A stretch of 64,000 nt of DNA from Beaufortia kweichowensis (GCA_019155185.1 CM032795.1:20191795-20255794), one strand, 5' to 3'. Shown: positions 39,100 through 54,154, numbered from the stretch's first letter. The notes: generated by a model not told the origin, from the letters alone. Made by a program: numbers and translations.

Positions 39100-39545
39100 C
39101 TAAATCACTTTTTAAGTTTGCGGTTAGTAATAAACCTCTGTTCATTCAGCTTGACCCGCAAAACTTTCAGACTTCTATTTATTTCAGTATTAAACGGTGT
39201 CGTAACCAAAGCATTTGCCTGGTAAGTGTGTTGGCTGATTACCAGTTTGCCTTTTAATAACAAACTCGTCCTTATTTGTCCTTTTTTTAGTTTTAGACAA
39301 GGGCCATCAGCTATTCTGATTGCAGAGATTAAACACGCTTCACTAAACATCTCCATATGTCCGTGTGTATCAGCCTTTCGTTCAATTAGCAAATCCCCCT
39401 TTACCCCGACTGAAAGTCTTTTATACTTCTTTCAGTCTGTCATGCATATGCTCGACAGTAGATTAATGCAGGGCCTTCTGAGGGCTCTTCAGCTTATGTG
39501 TATGTACGGTACATTAGCAAAGGTCAGACCTGCCATTATGTGAAA
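39100..39545. other. Repeat-free block, candidate conserved non-coding element
   Basis: About 450 bp with no repeats and long overlapping open frames on opposite strands (minus 39105-39392, plus 39226-39543), without protein motifs. A gcctg|gtaagtgtg donor-like word lies at about 39219-39225, followed by a tttttttag acceptor-like tract near 39282-39291; the roughly 70 bp between them is at or below the short end of vertebrate intron sizes. A regulatory element is more likely than coding sequence. Confidence 0.3.
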
Positions 39546-39651
39546 TTATAAATGTTTTGTTAACTCATCAGTTGGACCTTTAGTGGGGAAGAGTGAATGT
39601 TGAGCAAAGAGAATAGACGGCATATTACAGAGAGATTCTACACGTTTCTAC

Positions 39652-39785
39652 TACATTTATGCATTTTGGAAATGCTTTTATCCTAGGATATTAACAGTGT
39701 GCTCAAGATATACATATCTTTTTGTTTTTTCCCTGAGAATCAAACCTGAGACCTTGGCATTGCTAACCAAAAAGTAAAGCTAATC
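39652..39785 (-). mobile_element. tRNA-derived SINE
   Basis: Read on the minus strand: gttagcaatgccaaggtctc, then box B ggtttgattc, ccagggaa-like linker, and the tail taggataaaagcatttccaa with aatgcataaatgtag. It matches the SINE at 5495-5648 in order and spacing. Box A is degenerate. Confidence 0.8.
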
Positions 39786-42018
<2,233 letters not shown>

Positions 42019-42100
42019 TAAGCAACCACATAGCAACGCCCTAGCCAACACCCACATTGCCAAAACAGCTACATAGCAACTCCTTGGAAACCAGCCACAG
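42019..42100 (+). repeat. 'CCTAGCAACCAC' repeat copy
   Basis: Words agcaaccacatagcaac, gccctagccaac and acatagcaactccttgg; same family as 8252-8321. Confidence 0.82.
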
Positions 42101-43211
42101 GTTTCTGATTGTTAGAAAGAAAACTGCATACACCCCTGCAAACAAGATCAATATTTGTGGTCTATGTTCCTTGTAAATAAATGTATCTGATAAAGTTTAT
42201 ATTGGTGAACTTAAGAGCACACACAATGGAATATCAATGATCTTAAAGCAAACAGAAAAGCCACAAAACTTGCTTTTGTTTTAATGGAGTCTTTAAAAGC
42301 TAAACCGTATTTTAATGGAGAGATTTTTATGGATATTCTAGTCGACATCTGTAGTTTCTAACATTTATCTAGAGCTCTCGATTGTTTTGTCAATACATTT
42401 TTAATGGAATGACCTTGTGATGTCACTTGCCTTGTTTTCTCACATAAACGATGGAAAATCTCACATTGGCATGCAGAGAAGAACTGTTCAGGTCATGGCG
42501 GACATCACAATTTTATTGTGAAGTTGCACACATTGTTATTATTTTGTATTATTAAATGAGAACTCATTTGTGTGAGAGTTGTTATTTTAACTGTAATCTG
42601 ATTCTGGATTTAGTTGCAAACGTTTTTTGTGTGTCTGGCTTTGCTTGCGGTGTTTCTCAACTATATTTCTAGCTATAATGGGGAGATCCTGTTTGTTGGG
42701 ATTGGACACTTGAGGACAGACAGCTGTGGTCAGAAACATAGAGACGTTTCAGAAAAGATGATGAACGGCACTCTTATGGCAGTGAGGAGACCTGAAAGCT
42801 GATCTTTAATTTGCGTGTGTGCGCATGTGTGCGTTAATGTTATGATAATGGTCACGCTGTTATTGTGTTATGATGTTATATGTTGCAGAAGTGATGACTG
42901 CAGACGGTGTAATGGAGGGATGGTCAAACATTATCACTGTTCTCTTCTCACATTGCCATTAAACTCTCATGTCATCCATCTGTATCTGCTCCCACTTTTT
43001 CTTTAAAAATGTCTCATTTGCTCTCTCTGTACACACTTTTATGAACACACAAAAACATATGCTTGAAGACAAAATTATTAAAGATAAATATTTTTTCAGA
43101 TTATGAAGTTTACATTGAAATTTATTAAATTGAATTAATAAGTTAAATTAATAAATGCTGTTTAAATTGCAGCATTATTTTTATGACTAAGCACTGCCAT
43201 CATTTACAAAA
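42101..43211. other. Unassigned non-coding DNA
   Basis: No gene recognised. Short GT-rich run at 42810-42836. Confidence 0.45.
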
Positions 43212-43289
43212 AGTCATGCAGTGTGGGATGACACGAAAGCGTGTTAATAATGACAGAATTGTCATTTTCGGGTAAACTATCCCTTTAAT
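43212..43289 (-). mobile_element. Half of a palindromic MITE (Angel-like)
   Basis: The stretch agtcatgcagtgtgggatga ... taatgacagaattgtcattt ... taaactatccctttaa matches one arm and the terminus of the element at 7926-8158. The other arm is not recognisable. Confidence 0.75.
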
Positions 43290-44129
43290 GATCTTGAAGT
43301 CTAATCTAATTACACTAATGACACGTTTTGTCAATGTGAGAAAACATTCTTCTGTCTAGAAATAGAAAATATTCTATTTCTGTGAGACAGGTGTTCTGCA
43401 CAGTGAAGATCTGGCAGATTGGGGAGGTTTTGGGGAACATGTTTGACAAACAGTATTTGCGATTCCTTTTGGTGACTCACCAGAAATTACACGCTTGAAC
43501 TATTTTGCTTTCTAAACTAAAGTCTCTTATTTTCACCAGGTTCATGTTTTTCTGTTGTTTTCCTTTGTGTGATGCAGATAAAGAGAGGGGATGGGTGTAA
43601 ATCTACCTTTCCCAATGTCAACAGCTTCTCACTGACCTACATAAAGCCCCAGACCGGTGCTAGAGGAACACAGAGGAATCGTGAGGCGTTATGAACGAGC
43701 GGGGTAATATGAGCGCTGATGGACAGCGAGGGCAGGATGGGTGCATTTCACCGCCGTGCTGCACGCAATGTTTTCTGAGGTCACCGATCAAACAGGAACT
43801 TCCTGTCACTTTTAGGATCAATGCTAGATGATTGATCTTCACGCTAATGGTGAGGGCGGCTTTGAGGAAATTTCAAAAGTTAACCTGAAAAGAACACGAT
43901 AAATCAAAGCGGCGAGTCGCGTGACGGACCAGCAGACGCGAAATTACAAATTAGGCTATTTTTGTACCTCTTTCATGGGACTCCTGTAATGAACTGACCC
44001 TGGTCTTCAAATTAAAACTCAAAATAATTGGCTCTTCATTACCGTAAAAGTTTCATTTACTCTGTTCAGCTGGGATAGGATCATCCTACATCATGCTTTA
44101 ATGATGACCTGTAATGATCCAACCAGATC
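43290..44129. other. Unassigned DNA; CpG-bearing block 43620-43940
   Basis: Positions 43620-43940 are repeat-free with several CpGs (for example gcggcgagtcgcgtgac near 43908). Candidate conserved block; no exon recognised. Confidence 0.35.
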
Positions 44130-44300
44130 TCACAAGAAAACAACTTTTTATTTAAATTTGCATTGTAAATTGATGTACAGAAATGTGTAATTATTGGAAA
44201 AAGCGATTATGAAAGTCCAACCCTAAAAGCAGATCGTACGGAAAACTTATGAATGAGATTGTACGAATTAGCTGTCGAATCGCTTTTACGAAAAATAGTT
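44130..44300. repeat. Dispersed repeat with 'gagattgtacgaattagct' core
   Basis: Contains cagatcgtacggaaaactta, tgaatgagattgtacgaatt and gtcgaatcgcttttacgaa, wording I associate with a common fish dispersed element. Some inverted self-similarity is visible (cgtacg and ttacgaa words). Family not assigned. Confidence 0.5.
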
Positions 44301-45976
44301 GTATAATAGTATATAATAGTTGCAATGAGATTGTTTTTGAAGATCATGTTTGACTCTCTCTGTGAAAACCCAGCTAAAGTCATTTTTGGTGATTTACTGA
44401 TTTATACATAAAATCATCCTACATAATGTAAAGAACATTCTGTGAAGATATAACCTTGATATCTTTAATATTGAGTAATGACATGTCAAAGATTGACATC
44501 ATAGTGATATTTCTAGGTGAACTCAAACTTAATATATAATGCTCGTTATCTCATCATTTGATTTTAAGACTTTATTCTGGTTTTCACAGACAGGATCACA
44601 TATTTGTCCTTACTCTGCATTCGGTGTCAAGTAAAATTATTCACTAAGTGACAAAATCGCAGTCAGCATATTTAATGTTTTAACGTACAGCTTGTTTTAC
44701 ATCTGCAGTGCAAGAATCGAGAGCACTGAAAAACTGAGATGATCGGGGAAGGTGAGATAAGATGTCAGCTTTAGGAATGACTTGTTGTTCACTCAGGAAC
44801 GCTGAATTCAGCTATTAGTTTTAGGCACTCGTAACAAAACAAGACAGAGCTGTTCTCAGCATCGTGGAAAACAACAGGAATTGTTTATTCTTGTCATTTG
44901 CATTTAGACAATATCAGCATACAGCTTAATCTGTATCATCCTAAAGTGTAACCAAAGTCCAAAATGGATTACGATGGAGGATGAAGGATTTATAGCTTAA
45001 GACTGGTTTTAATGTGTCACGCTTGGTTTGAAAACAATATTAAATCTGATCACATTTGCTACCAAACCACACAGTCCTCAAATCCAGTCCAATCTTCTGC
45101 AAGGATAGCATCATGGCAGTCCCAATATTGCTGTCACCATTAGCAGGAAAAATATTTTTGCTTTGCAGAACTGTAATCTTTAACCTCGAGTACAAGAAGT
45201 AATCACAGTGATGCTTGATTTGTTAAAACATTCTGCTTGTCCTTTTCTCAGCTTCTTTCTTGTCATTATCTTCTGATATGTCCTCTCTTTGCACACTCCT
45301 TTTCTCATTTTTCTCTTTCGCTGTCTTTGCCTGTAGCCACGGGTTCCTCATCTGCTCTTTATGTGTGATAAATGAGGATGGGGAGAGGGGAGCCCGTGGA
45401 CCGCCAGCGCTCACGGGGGGTTAAATTACCACCATTGATTGTACAAATTCGACAACCTGACAAGAGACTTGATCACTCATCTTGTTAAAAGAGGATTATT
45501 GTGATGTTTGTATCTAACTCACCCTTTTAACTATCACACTTGTTCCTTCTATCATTCAAACCGTTACGTGGGTTTTGCAAACCCTAATTATCGTAATCGC
45601 ACTGTTTAGACCGTTTTTCGTAGATGACATTGTCAGGACAATCTCATGGCTGATGATGTATTGAGTAAGACAGAATAGTTCTTTTGTTGTAATGTAATAC
45701 GGCGGTTTTGATGCTGGCATCGCAGTGGAGAACGATTTAAGCTGGTTTTAGATAAACAAAAATCTCACCTTTGTATTTGTGGGCTGATGTCTTGAGCACA
45801 ACTTGTTTTCTTTTTAATGTAATTCATATTGTATGATTTTAACATGTTAATATGATTGAAAATGAACATTTTGTAGGTTTTTATATGATAAAGGAAGAGG
45901 TGTAACTTATTTATTAAATCTTTGCACATTCTTTGCTTTCATAGTCCTTTTGTGTAAATTCGACCCCTATAATTCC
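44301..45976. other. Unassigned non-coding DNA
   Basis: A pyrimidine-rich plus strand at 45230-45350 gives a Lys/Glu-rich minus frame (45223-45414) that I regard as compositional. No gene recognised. Confidence 0.45.
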
Positions 45977-46208
45977 AAAATGAAGATTCTTTTTTCATTT
46001 ATTCATCCTCATATCATGTCAAACCTGTATGACTTTTTTTACTTCTGCAGAATACAAAAGAAGATATTTTAAAGAACGAACAGCATTGGACTCCATTTTA
46101 TAAACACGAGACCACTTAGACATTTTTTTAAATATACAGAATAAAGAAAGTCATATACAGTACAGGTTCTGAACCACATGATCGTGAATAAATGATGACA
46201 GAATGTTT
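45977..46208. mobile_element. Palindromic MITE (Angel-like)
   Basis: Left arm 'caaacctgtatgactttttt', 'cttctgcagaatacaaaaga', 'agatattttaaagaacg'; centre 'cattggactccatttt'; right arm ends 'ataaatgatgacagaatg'. Arms are inverted relative to each other, with strong divergence on the right. Confidence 0.8.
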
Positions 46209-46359
46209 GTCTCTATATGAAACTAAACTAAGAACTTCATTGAAAATACATATTGATGGACTGGATGCGTTCCTTTAATTTCATGTAGTTTAGCTTGCTG
46301 TTTTGTGTTTAGTTAAACAACTTAAAATTATGAGTAGTAGCATCTCTCTCTCTTCTGTA

Positions 46360-46650
46360 CATCAATCACCTCCCTCCTCCCAGATGAATTGACTTTGCTT
46401 GCACGTCATGACCCACAAACACACGTAAACAAAAGCAAAGTGGAACAGCTCTGCATAAATCCTCTTTATTGTAACGGGAGGAGAAAGTGAAGGCTCCGTC
46501 TAATAACAAACTAAATGCAGGTTGATCTAAAATCTCAGTAAATACTCCAGGCGTGCAGCGTCGCGCCGCTGTGTTATCAGCTGCGTACATCTGATGTGCC
46601 AAACCAGAGAATATCTGGAGCACCTCGTATGCCTCCTCCCCAGCTTTAAT
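46360..46650. other. Repeat-free block, candidate conserved non-coding element
   Basis: About 290 bp, repeat-free, with a CpG cluster (caggcgtgcagcgtcgcgcc, 46549-46568) and a ttgcacgtcatgaccc word (46399 on) that contains a CRE/E-box-like core. The minus strand is open for 85 codons without motifs. Confidence 0.3.
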
Positions 46651-49208
46651 CCTTGGATATCCAGTTAGCTTTCAGCGTGTGTCGTAACAAATGCCTTCTC
46701 AGATTGTCCATGAGAGGCTCAAAATGGAAAGGATTAATACATAACAGACATTATAGAGGGCAGACACCTCATATTGAAGTGCAGAAATACTATCTCTGTT
46801 TCCAGAGGTTAGGCAGGCCCTCATGGCTATTGTGTGACATTAGATCTTTTTCTTTGTTTTCTCAGTTTTTAGAGACTCATAGTTATTGTAATGTGTTTAT
46901 TTTGTATGTATTTATTGTGGATATCACATATTTTTGATCCGAAGAAATTCAGTGATAATATTTGCATAACAAATATTAACATTTGCATATTGTGCTTCTC
47001 TCATTGCTTTTGTCCTTTTTTCACTTGATGTGGCCGTACTAAAGCATAAAGATATGGTTTATACGTTACATACATCATGAATTTTGTCTATTTCAATAAA
47101 CATGGTAAGTATTGAACTCGAGTGCTGATCAGACTTTAAGCGATTGTTTAACTTTGATAAAAGGAGACAACGAAGTCAAATCTAAGATCCAAAATATAAT
47201 AAATACTTTCAGATTGGCCCTTTTGACCTATTTTTTGACCAGAATACAACCAACCAGATCATTTTAGCATCATGATGTTGATTTATGCATGAGCACATTG
47301 TCATCAGATAATGCAAAAATCGACAGTAGTTTTTATTATGGGTCCTCACCCGTAGTCTCGTTTTTTTAGCGATTCTTTAAGCAGACTCTGAGAAATTGTT
47401 CTGATCTTATCTGTGGTTTTCTAATGAAATTTACTGGCCGTCTCAGGACCAGCGGGGTGCTACACTGTTTCAGGATAACATCATTTATCGAGGTGAGGAG
47501 AAGAGAGATGGTCTCTGCTGCCCACACAATATATGAAAAACCTGTAATTGCTGCCTTCCTGACCAACAGAGAGATAAAAGAGAACAAATACATCCAGATA
47601 TGAACACTAAGCCTCCGCTGGAGTGATTTACAATCATTTCCTGCAGTTGAAAAAGAAGAATGTATTAACAGTTTAAGGGTCTGTTTACCAAAGAATAATT
47701 CTGGCAATCTCGTACGATTTCCCAATAATGATTACGAAACATACTGATCATTTTTACAATTACTGACATAACAACTGTTTCCTCCAGGTTGATGTTGTTG
47801 AACATTTCCTGGATGTGACTTGTCAAAACCGAGGCCATCAGTCTCTTTTCCAGGTTATTTTTGCTCCGCTGAACAATATCTAAAGATGACGTTAATTGTT
47901 TATGTTGCTTATGTCAGATGTGTCAGTCATCTTGTCTAAGCGACACGAATGTAACATCACTCAAACGCAACTGATTCTATTGCAGAAAGACTTCACGCAG
48001 AAAAAATAAACGTTTCCTTTTGTGTTGTATAGAAGAAAAAGTCTTTAAAGTGATATGAAGATGAGCAAGGTATTATTTATGACATTTCTAATAACTTATT
48101 GTCGTGACTCTACGTATTGTAAACATAGCAGTTGTCTGCAATGTGCCAAGCATTTTTTAGTGTGTTCATTGTGATCTAGCTCTTAAATTTGTAGCTTTGT
48201 GCTTAATCACAACATTGTAAACCCAGGAACTAGATTTTACCTAGTTTGTAAAATAGTCCATGTAACAGGAAATAGAAAACACGATAGCAAAACCTGAATG
48301 TTGGTTTTAAAAACCAGAGGAAAATACTCAAGGCTGAGGACAAAAAAGCAAAACTAATTGGAATGTTATCTTGTTCCACCGAGCAACCTTGAACTAAGAA
48401 ATATCCCGGTTATGTACAGACTCAGTGACCGTGGCCTTACACAACCTTGGCATACACAGAACAGGACGTGCTGAGCTCTTAATGCACAAGAGATGAAGAA
48501 TAAACAAAATTACATTCTTAACCTTATTCTTTTTCCATTTTGCAAACCACAACAAAGAGACCCAATGGAAATGTAATACAGATTTCTGTATTTGCTTGGT
48601 GAAAATCCAGAACGGTTTGTGATGTTAAACTAAATTTAATAAAATAATGCAACAAAACATCCAGCTGAAAGTGACCTTTATCTGTTTGGATCAAAATATT
48701 TCCATTTTCTTACACTTTAAGGCCACTCTTTATTTTAAAGACTAATTGGTGTTTTGATGAAAAAGTAGTTTTTCAGGTGTTCTACATGTTATATTATTAG
48801 TTATGCCTGCAGGACCACATTACTTATTGTGGACCCTCTGAATGTAATTTGCTCTGGGCATCTTACATCAATATTAATTGAACGGTCTCCCCACACGTGG
48901 GCTTTTAAAAGCAGTCTTACATCTCACTGCATTTGTTAAAACAAATATCAGGCAGCATGTAAAAGCAAGATTTCATGTGACTTTTCTAACTGATGATGAA
49001 ATGCTTTTTACATTATATTGATTATAATTCCTACTTATTTCCTACTTTTGATACAGTATATTATATTTGATCAAAAACATGTTGGCGCAGTTTTATTTTT
49101 CTTCATGTACTGTTAACTAATGTCAACCACTGTGTAAAAAAACTTTGCTGTGTTAAATTTTTGTCACAGCAGAAACTACATATACACATGAACATGCACT
49201 GAACTACA
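46651..49208. other. Unassigned non-coding DNA
   Basis: No gene recognised. At 48008-48090 wording such as ccttttgtgttgtatagaag suggests a MITE remnant. The 119-codon minus frame 47366-47725 has no domain. A donor-like atg|gtaagt occurs at 47100-47108. Confidence 0.4.
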
Positions 49209-49229
49209 TTAACGTTACAGTAACGTTAA
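49209..49229. repeat. 10-bp-arm perfect palindrome
   Basis: ttaacgttac, a single A, then gtaacgttaa. Confidence 0.8.
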
Positions 49230-49720
49230 CATTTTTTAAATTATTGTTATGAAAATATGTCAAATATTTCATCTCGAGTCTTATACCTTTCCATCAATAT
49301 ATAGTTTGTCATAATTAGATTAACATTCAACTATGAAATATTAAGGGGAATAGGGAAATAACATAGGTGTTCCTCCTCAGGAACGGTGACAGCTAACAGG
49401 TACAATCAACTTAGTTTTACAAGTTATTTAACTTTAATATTTATTTATTAATATATTTATTTTGGCCAGCGGTGAGTTGCTTTAACTATGTTGCTCTAAC
49501 ATAAAATATGCTGATATATTTTAATTTAATTTGATGAGTTGAAAAAATGTAAAAAACCATTGAAATCAATTGTAAGCCAAGTTAATTGTACTGAAAAATT
49601 TAAAACGGCAAAGATTTTTCCCAGTGCATTTTTCCAGACTCATAACTTCAGATCCAAAGGTTTTTAACATCATGAAAACATTTCAGTCAAGTGACCCATA
49701 ACTTTTGAATGGTTAGTGTA

Positions 49721-49780
49721 CCTTAAGCAACGCATTAGAAAGCACTCTGAGCATCTTAGCAACCATGTAAGAACCAACCT
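49721..49780 (+). repeat. Decayed 'CCTAGCAACCAC' repeat
   Basis: Words ccttaagcaacgc and catcttagcaaccatgtaag; more diverged than the other copies. Followed by a 10-bp tandem gtgactttga x2 at 49793-49812. Confidence 0.6.
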
Positions 49781-49812
49781 TGCATCATCTTTGTGACTTT
49801 GAGTGACTTTGA

Positions 49813-52275
49813 ATAAGCATCACAAGTTTTTATATACAGTGAATTCAGGAAGATCTCAATATCAAAAAGTGTCATACCTGATCTCACCCTACTTAGGATT
49901 TGTCTTTATTTTACATTTTTCAAAACAAGACATAATGTTTACAAACTTATATGGTTTAATATCTGTCAGAGTTACAGTATTGACCTCAGAGGAGATTTTG
50001 GTCAGTACTGAATTTTAACTGCTCATGTGTTTTGCATGTTACCGTAATTACTATTGGGTTTGCAATAACACAATAAACTATAAAATTATACCAGAAGGTC
50101 ATTATTATGAATCAGTTTCTAAATAAACAGACAGAAATAGAAGGTCATATTTTGACATTATGACAAGCTACCAGCTTCAACAAAATGCAAAGTTTAACAG
50201 AGAGAAAGTGTTTTGTATAAGGTGGTTGGCTGGGGAGGAATCAGTCTTCAGAGAGACAAAACAGGTGCGTCTTGTTTGCAAAGAAACATAATTACTTTGT
50301 CGCAGTAATGAAGAAATGTGATTTACTCTGTCATTATGACCATTTTCATCATAAACATGCACAGCTATAATTTAATACAGTAGGTGTTGCAGAATGTAAT
50401 GCGCAATGAAATGGGATTCCTTGTATCAGAAATTAAGACCCGTTCACACTACGAATGATAATTATGAGGATAACAACATCGTTAGACAATAATGTTATGC
50501 TTATTCTAAGTTTACACAATACAGATTTACATTTTTAAATGCATGAGCCCTGTAAATATAAATGGATTTTGAGCATTCATTAGCTGGTAAACAATTTTTT
50601 TGGAAAATGATCTCAATGATATTGTTCCTCTGTATCTTTATAGTTGTCCTTAAATTATCTTTAAATTTGTAAAAATGTATTTTTAATGCTGTTAGCAGCA
50701 GCATATTTGGAGGTCCATATACCTGTGTGACAGATTGGCACAAGTTTTCTCATCACCTGCTTCAAGATCCTCGAGCAGCTCAACAAGATTGTCGAGCAAA
50801 CAAACAAGCATTTGAAAAGGTCAACATGTCTAGGAACAGCATCGCCGATAGACCACGCTGAAGTCTGAAAGCATAGCTGACTGAACAAACAAGCCGTTTC
50901 GTGGCAATTTCGCCGGTAGTTATGAAAGCTGTGACATGGGTGACACGGCACACTTATGAGGACAGAACAAGTCGAATTGTCGCTCACTTTCACGAGCGAA
51001 ACGGAAGATGCTTCAATAAAATACAATTAGCCAGAGACAAATTGGTTGGCTGTAATGTGTGGCCATTAAGAGGAATTGGTCTGACTAAAAAGTTACAAAC
51101 ATACAAGTGTTCTTAGTTGTGACTCAGGTCCCTTGATGCCAGATAAAAATCTGAAGTCTGATTTAGAAAAGTACAAGCAATTTAATTTGCTGGGTTTGTC
51201 CATATTTTACCTAAACTAAAAGTTTTCAGAGTTTTGCATGTTTGTGTAATACAACTAAGCATCCAAACACATGATTCACATCATACAGGCATAAAAACAG
51301 CTCATGGAGATGTGCGGCTCTTTAAAGACTGTTAATTAAAGGACAACAGAAAACCTTCTTGTTTACCCAGCGATCAATGCCGGTCTCGCTGGCTGCTGTA
51401 CAGGTGCTGATCACACTTTTAAATTCAATCTCGCTTCTTTCAGAGCCCAAAGGTTCACCTTTGACATTTTCAGACACTCTTTTACTATCGTTGTAGACAG
51501 CGTGTCACAAAGCATTAAAGTAAAACTGATGTATGGCCGTCTGAAGTTTAAAGCTATTGGCAACTTCAGCACTTTACCAAAGTAATTCATGTCTTTGTCT
51601 GTGTTTGGCATTCAGTACTTTTCTATCAGGATCAGATTAAATGGAAAACAGATTACAGATTGTATGACACAGTTTCTGGTTAAGGCAACATCCTATCAGG
51701 TCTTGATTTTAGAAATTGCAGAATACATTTAAAAACTTCTGTAGAAGTGGTTTTAATTTTTAATACTATTGCAATTTAGTGTATTGATTCTGTTGTCAAT
51801 TATCGTGATTGCAAAAGAATCCAGTACATGATCAATAACCAATATTGCCTTTATTACTTGCATTGATTATTGCTGTAGGGTTAAGAATCGTCTTTCTGTC
51901 AGTAATATCCAGTGGGACTAAATCTAGTGGGACTAGTTATTATCCTCTTTTTTTAATATTTTTAATACTACTCTTACATTCGTGTTCGTGTTTTCCACAC
52001 TGTTTTCCCTATTGTGGGATTTAAAAAAAGTACAAATAGCATGCAAAACTTTAGTTTTCCTCGAGAAACACCTTACATAAATCTGACTCACCTGTCAGTA
52101 GGTTGACATTAAACATTGTTTAGAAATATGCAAGGCATAACAGGCTTATTGTTTCCAAGTCGCTCACCTAATGAGATGTTGTTGTATTGCAGATGTCAAG
52201 ACGTGACTGCTATGGTTATAGTTAGATTGGTGGAGATTAGGCACAAAACATACAAACAAATATGGTGATCTAACA
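49813..52275. other. Unassigned DNA, part probably transposon-derived
   Basis: At 50440-50510 'cccgttcacactacgaatga' and 'gataacaacatcg' resemble a common cyprinid dispersed repeat end. Overlapping frames at 50661-51026 (minus, 121 codons) and 50901-51116 (plus) show no recognisable transposase motif. A remnant of the R2 word (tttgtccatattttacc) is at about 51196. No gene recognised. Confidence 0.4.
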
Positions 52276-52301
52276 CTACCCCAAAAGTAGTTTTGGGGTA
52301 G
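52276..52301. repeat. 11-bp perfect hairpin with 4-nt loop
   Basis: Arms ctaccccaaaa (52276-52286) and ttttggggtag (52291-52301) around gtag. It is isolated and not part of a recognised element. Confidence 0.85.
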
Positions 52302-52505
52302 AAAAAGGTTGTCACATATCGAAAAAACATGTAATGCAATTTATTGTCTTTTAAAACATCTTTTACAGTATATACAGTCTATTTATGTATTAGTATGGCA
52401 ATACTTTTAAGATACTGTATGACATCTCCATTCCTATTGGTTAAGCTGCCAACACGTGACCTGCGTCAACATGTATAATGTTTTAATGTTTTGTGGGGTT
52501 TTTTG

Positions 52506-52720
52506 CTAACACTTTACAATAAGGTTGTATTTGTTAACATTAATTATTGCATTAGCTTACATGAAGTAACAATAAGCAATGATTTTACAGCATTTATTAA
52601 TCTTTCTTCTTTTTCATTTAGCATTCAAAAGTTGTATCTGTTAACGTTAAATCACAATTAACTAACATTAACAATTGTATTGGCATAGATTTACTTATGT
52701 TTACAAATACAACTTTGTGG
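52506..52720 (+). repeat. Dispersed repeat R3 with terminal inverted repeats
   Basis: Starts taacactttacaataaggtt, followed by gtatttgttaacattaat, and ends with tttacttatgtttacaaata and caacttt, an inverted version of the start. The interior has 'acaataagcaatgattttac' and 'agcatttattaatcttt'. A second copy lies at 62067-62282. Non-autonomous DNA element common in cyprinids; the family is not assigned. Confidence 0.75.
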
Positions 52721-53089
52721 TGGATTGTTACAGTTTTATGCAACACTCTTGCTTAGGGTTTAGGTTTATTAATTCCTTATTTATTTATTAATTTTAATTT
52801 TATTTTAAAATTCAGTTTTATTTTTCAGTGACAGAGCCATTTTACTTTTATTAATTTATATTCAAAAGGTTGACCGTGTTGTCAATTTCCAAAAGTGTTA
52901 TTGTACATTATTAATGTTTTAAAAAATGTGTAATTTGTATTTACGTTTATCATACTGTGAAGGTATTGTATCAAATCACAAGCAAAGTGTAATCTTTAGT
53001 GTTAAATTACATCACAATCTATTGTGTATTTAAAACATATACAGCATATACATGCGTGTTGTGATTGTATGACTTTTGTATGTTGACAG
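52721..53089. other. AT-rich unassigned DNA
   Basis: Nothing recognisable besides T-rich runs. Confidence 0.5.
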
Positions 53090-53750
53090 TTACGGTATCA
53101 TCCGTATCTATGTTGTCCTTGATGGATGGGACCATATGCGCCGGGGATTAAAGGCAGATTAAATCGCGCAGAGGCCGTGGTTCTAATGAAGAACTGCCCT
53201 GAGCTTATCATTTTAAAAAGAAAGTGATTCCCCCTCCAGCTTTTACTTTCAACCTCATTCACCGCTGCATAACGTCTCACTGTTTCAGCGTTCATAATAT
53301 CATATTACATAATCCCCATCAATTTTGAGCTAATCTCTGCAGGAAAATATCTAACTGGCCACGTGGCGTAATAACGGATCACAATCGCTCTGACCCGTGA
53401 GATTGACCAGGTTGTCCTTAAGTGCATCTCGGTCGATGTTCGTTTATCACATTGGCCTCTCTGTTTGGATGATTTCAGGGGATTATCTGTATAATCCGTA
53501 GCATGATGTGAACTTTCCTTGAGGCGGCTTTTACCTTCAGTCATCCGGCGTGATCCGGTGCCAAACCAGTCAACCTCACTGCAATCTCTTTCAGACTGAG
53601 AATACTGAATAAACTCAAACTGTCTGGGAAACAATGTACGGGGGAAAAAATTATTCAAGCAAATAATTACTGTTTGCCAAGCAGGCGGTTTATATGAGTA
53701 AGACTTCTCTTTAGTGGGTAGAAGAAAGCCTGCCAATTTTGCGAAGAATA
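53090..53750. other. Repeat-free block, candidate conserved non-coding element
   Basis: About 650 bp without repeats, with CpG scattered throughout (catatgcgccgggga, aaatcgcgcagagg, ccacgtggcgtaataacgga, ctcggtcgatgttcg). It holds the longest non-repeat frame of the window, 143 codons on the minus strand (53305-53736), which has no recognisable domain. An E-box/G-box core ccacgtgg lies at 53359-53366. I read it as regulatory and not coding. Confidence 0.35.
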
Positions 53751-54154
53751 CAAATTTCGTACATGGTTGTGTAAGTCGCCTTAATCATCTTTGGTGGAAA
53801 GATTTCTGACAATCTGCACATTTCTCATATTTAAGCAGTAACCAAAATATTTAGCCTGGTGCAATAGAGACCCATACAAACAGGTAATCCATTTACAGCT
53901 GACAGGTAAAGAATTATCCCTGCCTTTCATGTTTTTATATATATTTTTCTGGATGTGTCTACCTTACAGTCTCTGCGTTTGAAAGCTTGTGTCATTTTCA
54001 ATTGCATTAGTCATTTGCAGGTTGGTAAATGTGCACGATTATGTATATAAGGATGCTAACAAACACAACACAGCAGAGAAGGAAAGCAGTTTATGCTTTA
54101 GTATTACAGATGTAAGCCTGCCACCACCAGACAGCTTATCTGACTAGTTTACAT
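53751..54154. other. Unassigned non-coding DNA
   Basis: Nothing recognisable. Confidence 0.5.

Noticed and set aside
39219..39291. A 70-bp intron between a gtaagt donor and a T-rich AG
   Set aside because: This is at or below the short end of teleost intron lengths, and neither flank gives a frame with protein-like content.
45223..45414. Lys/Glu-rich minus frame as an exon
   Set aside because: It follows from a purine-rich strand; no acceptor-donor pair frames it and composition alone can explain it.
50661..51116. Transposase-like coding remnant
   Set aside because: Overlapping frames on both strands of 121 and 71 codons have no catalytic motif or zinc-binding pattern I can identify. The flanks look like a dispersed repeat, but that does not support a coding call.
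53305..53736. 143-codon minus frame
   Set aside because: No domain, signal peptide, splice framing or codon bias that I can see. A few frames of this length are expected by chance in 64 kb read in six frames.
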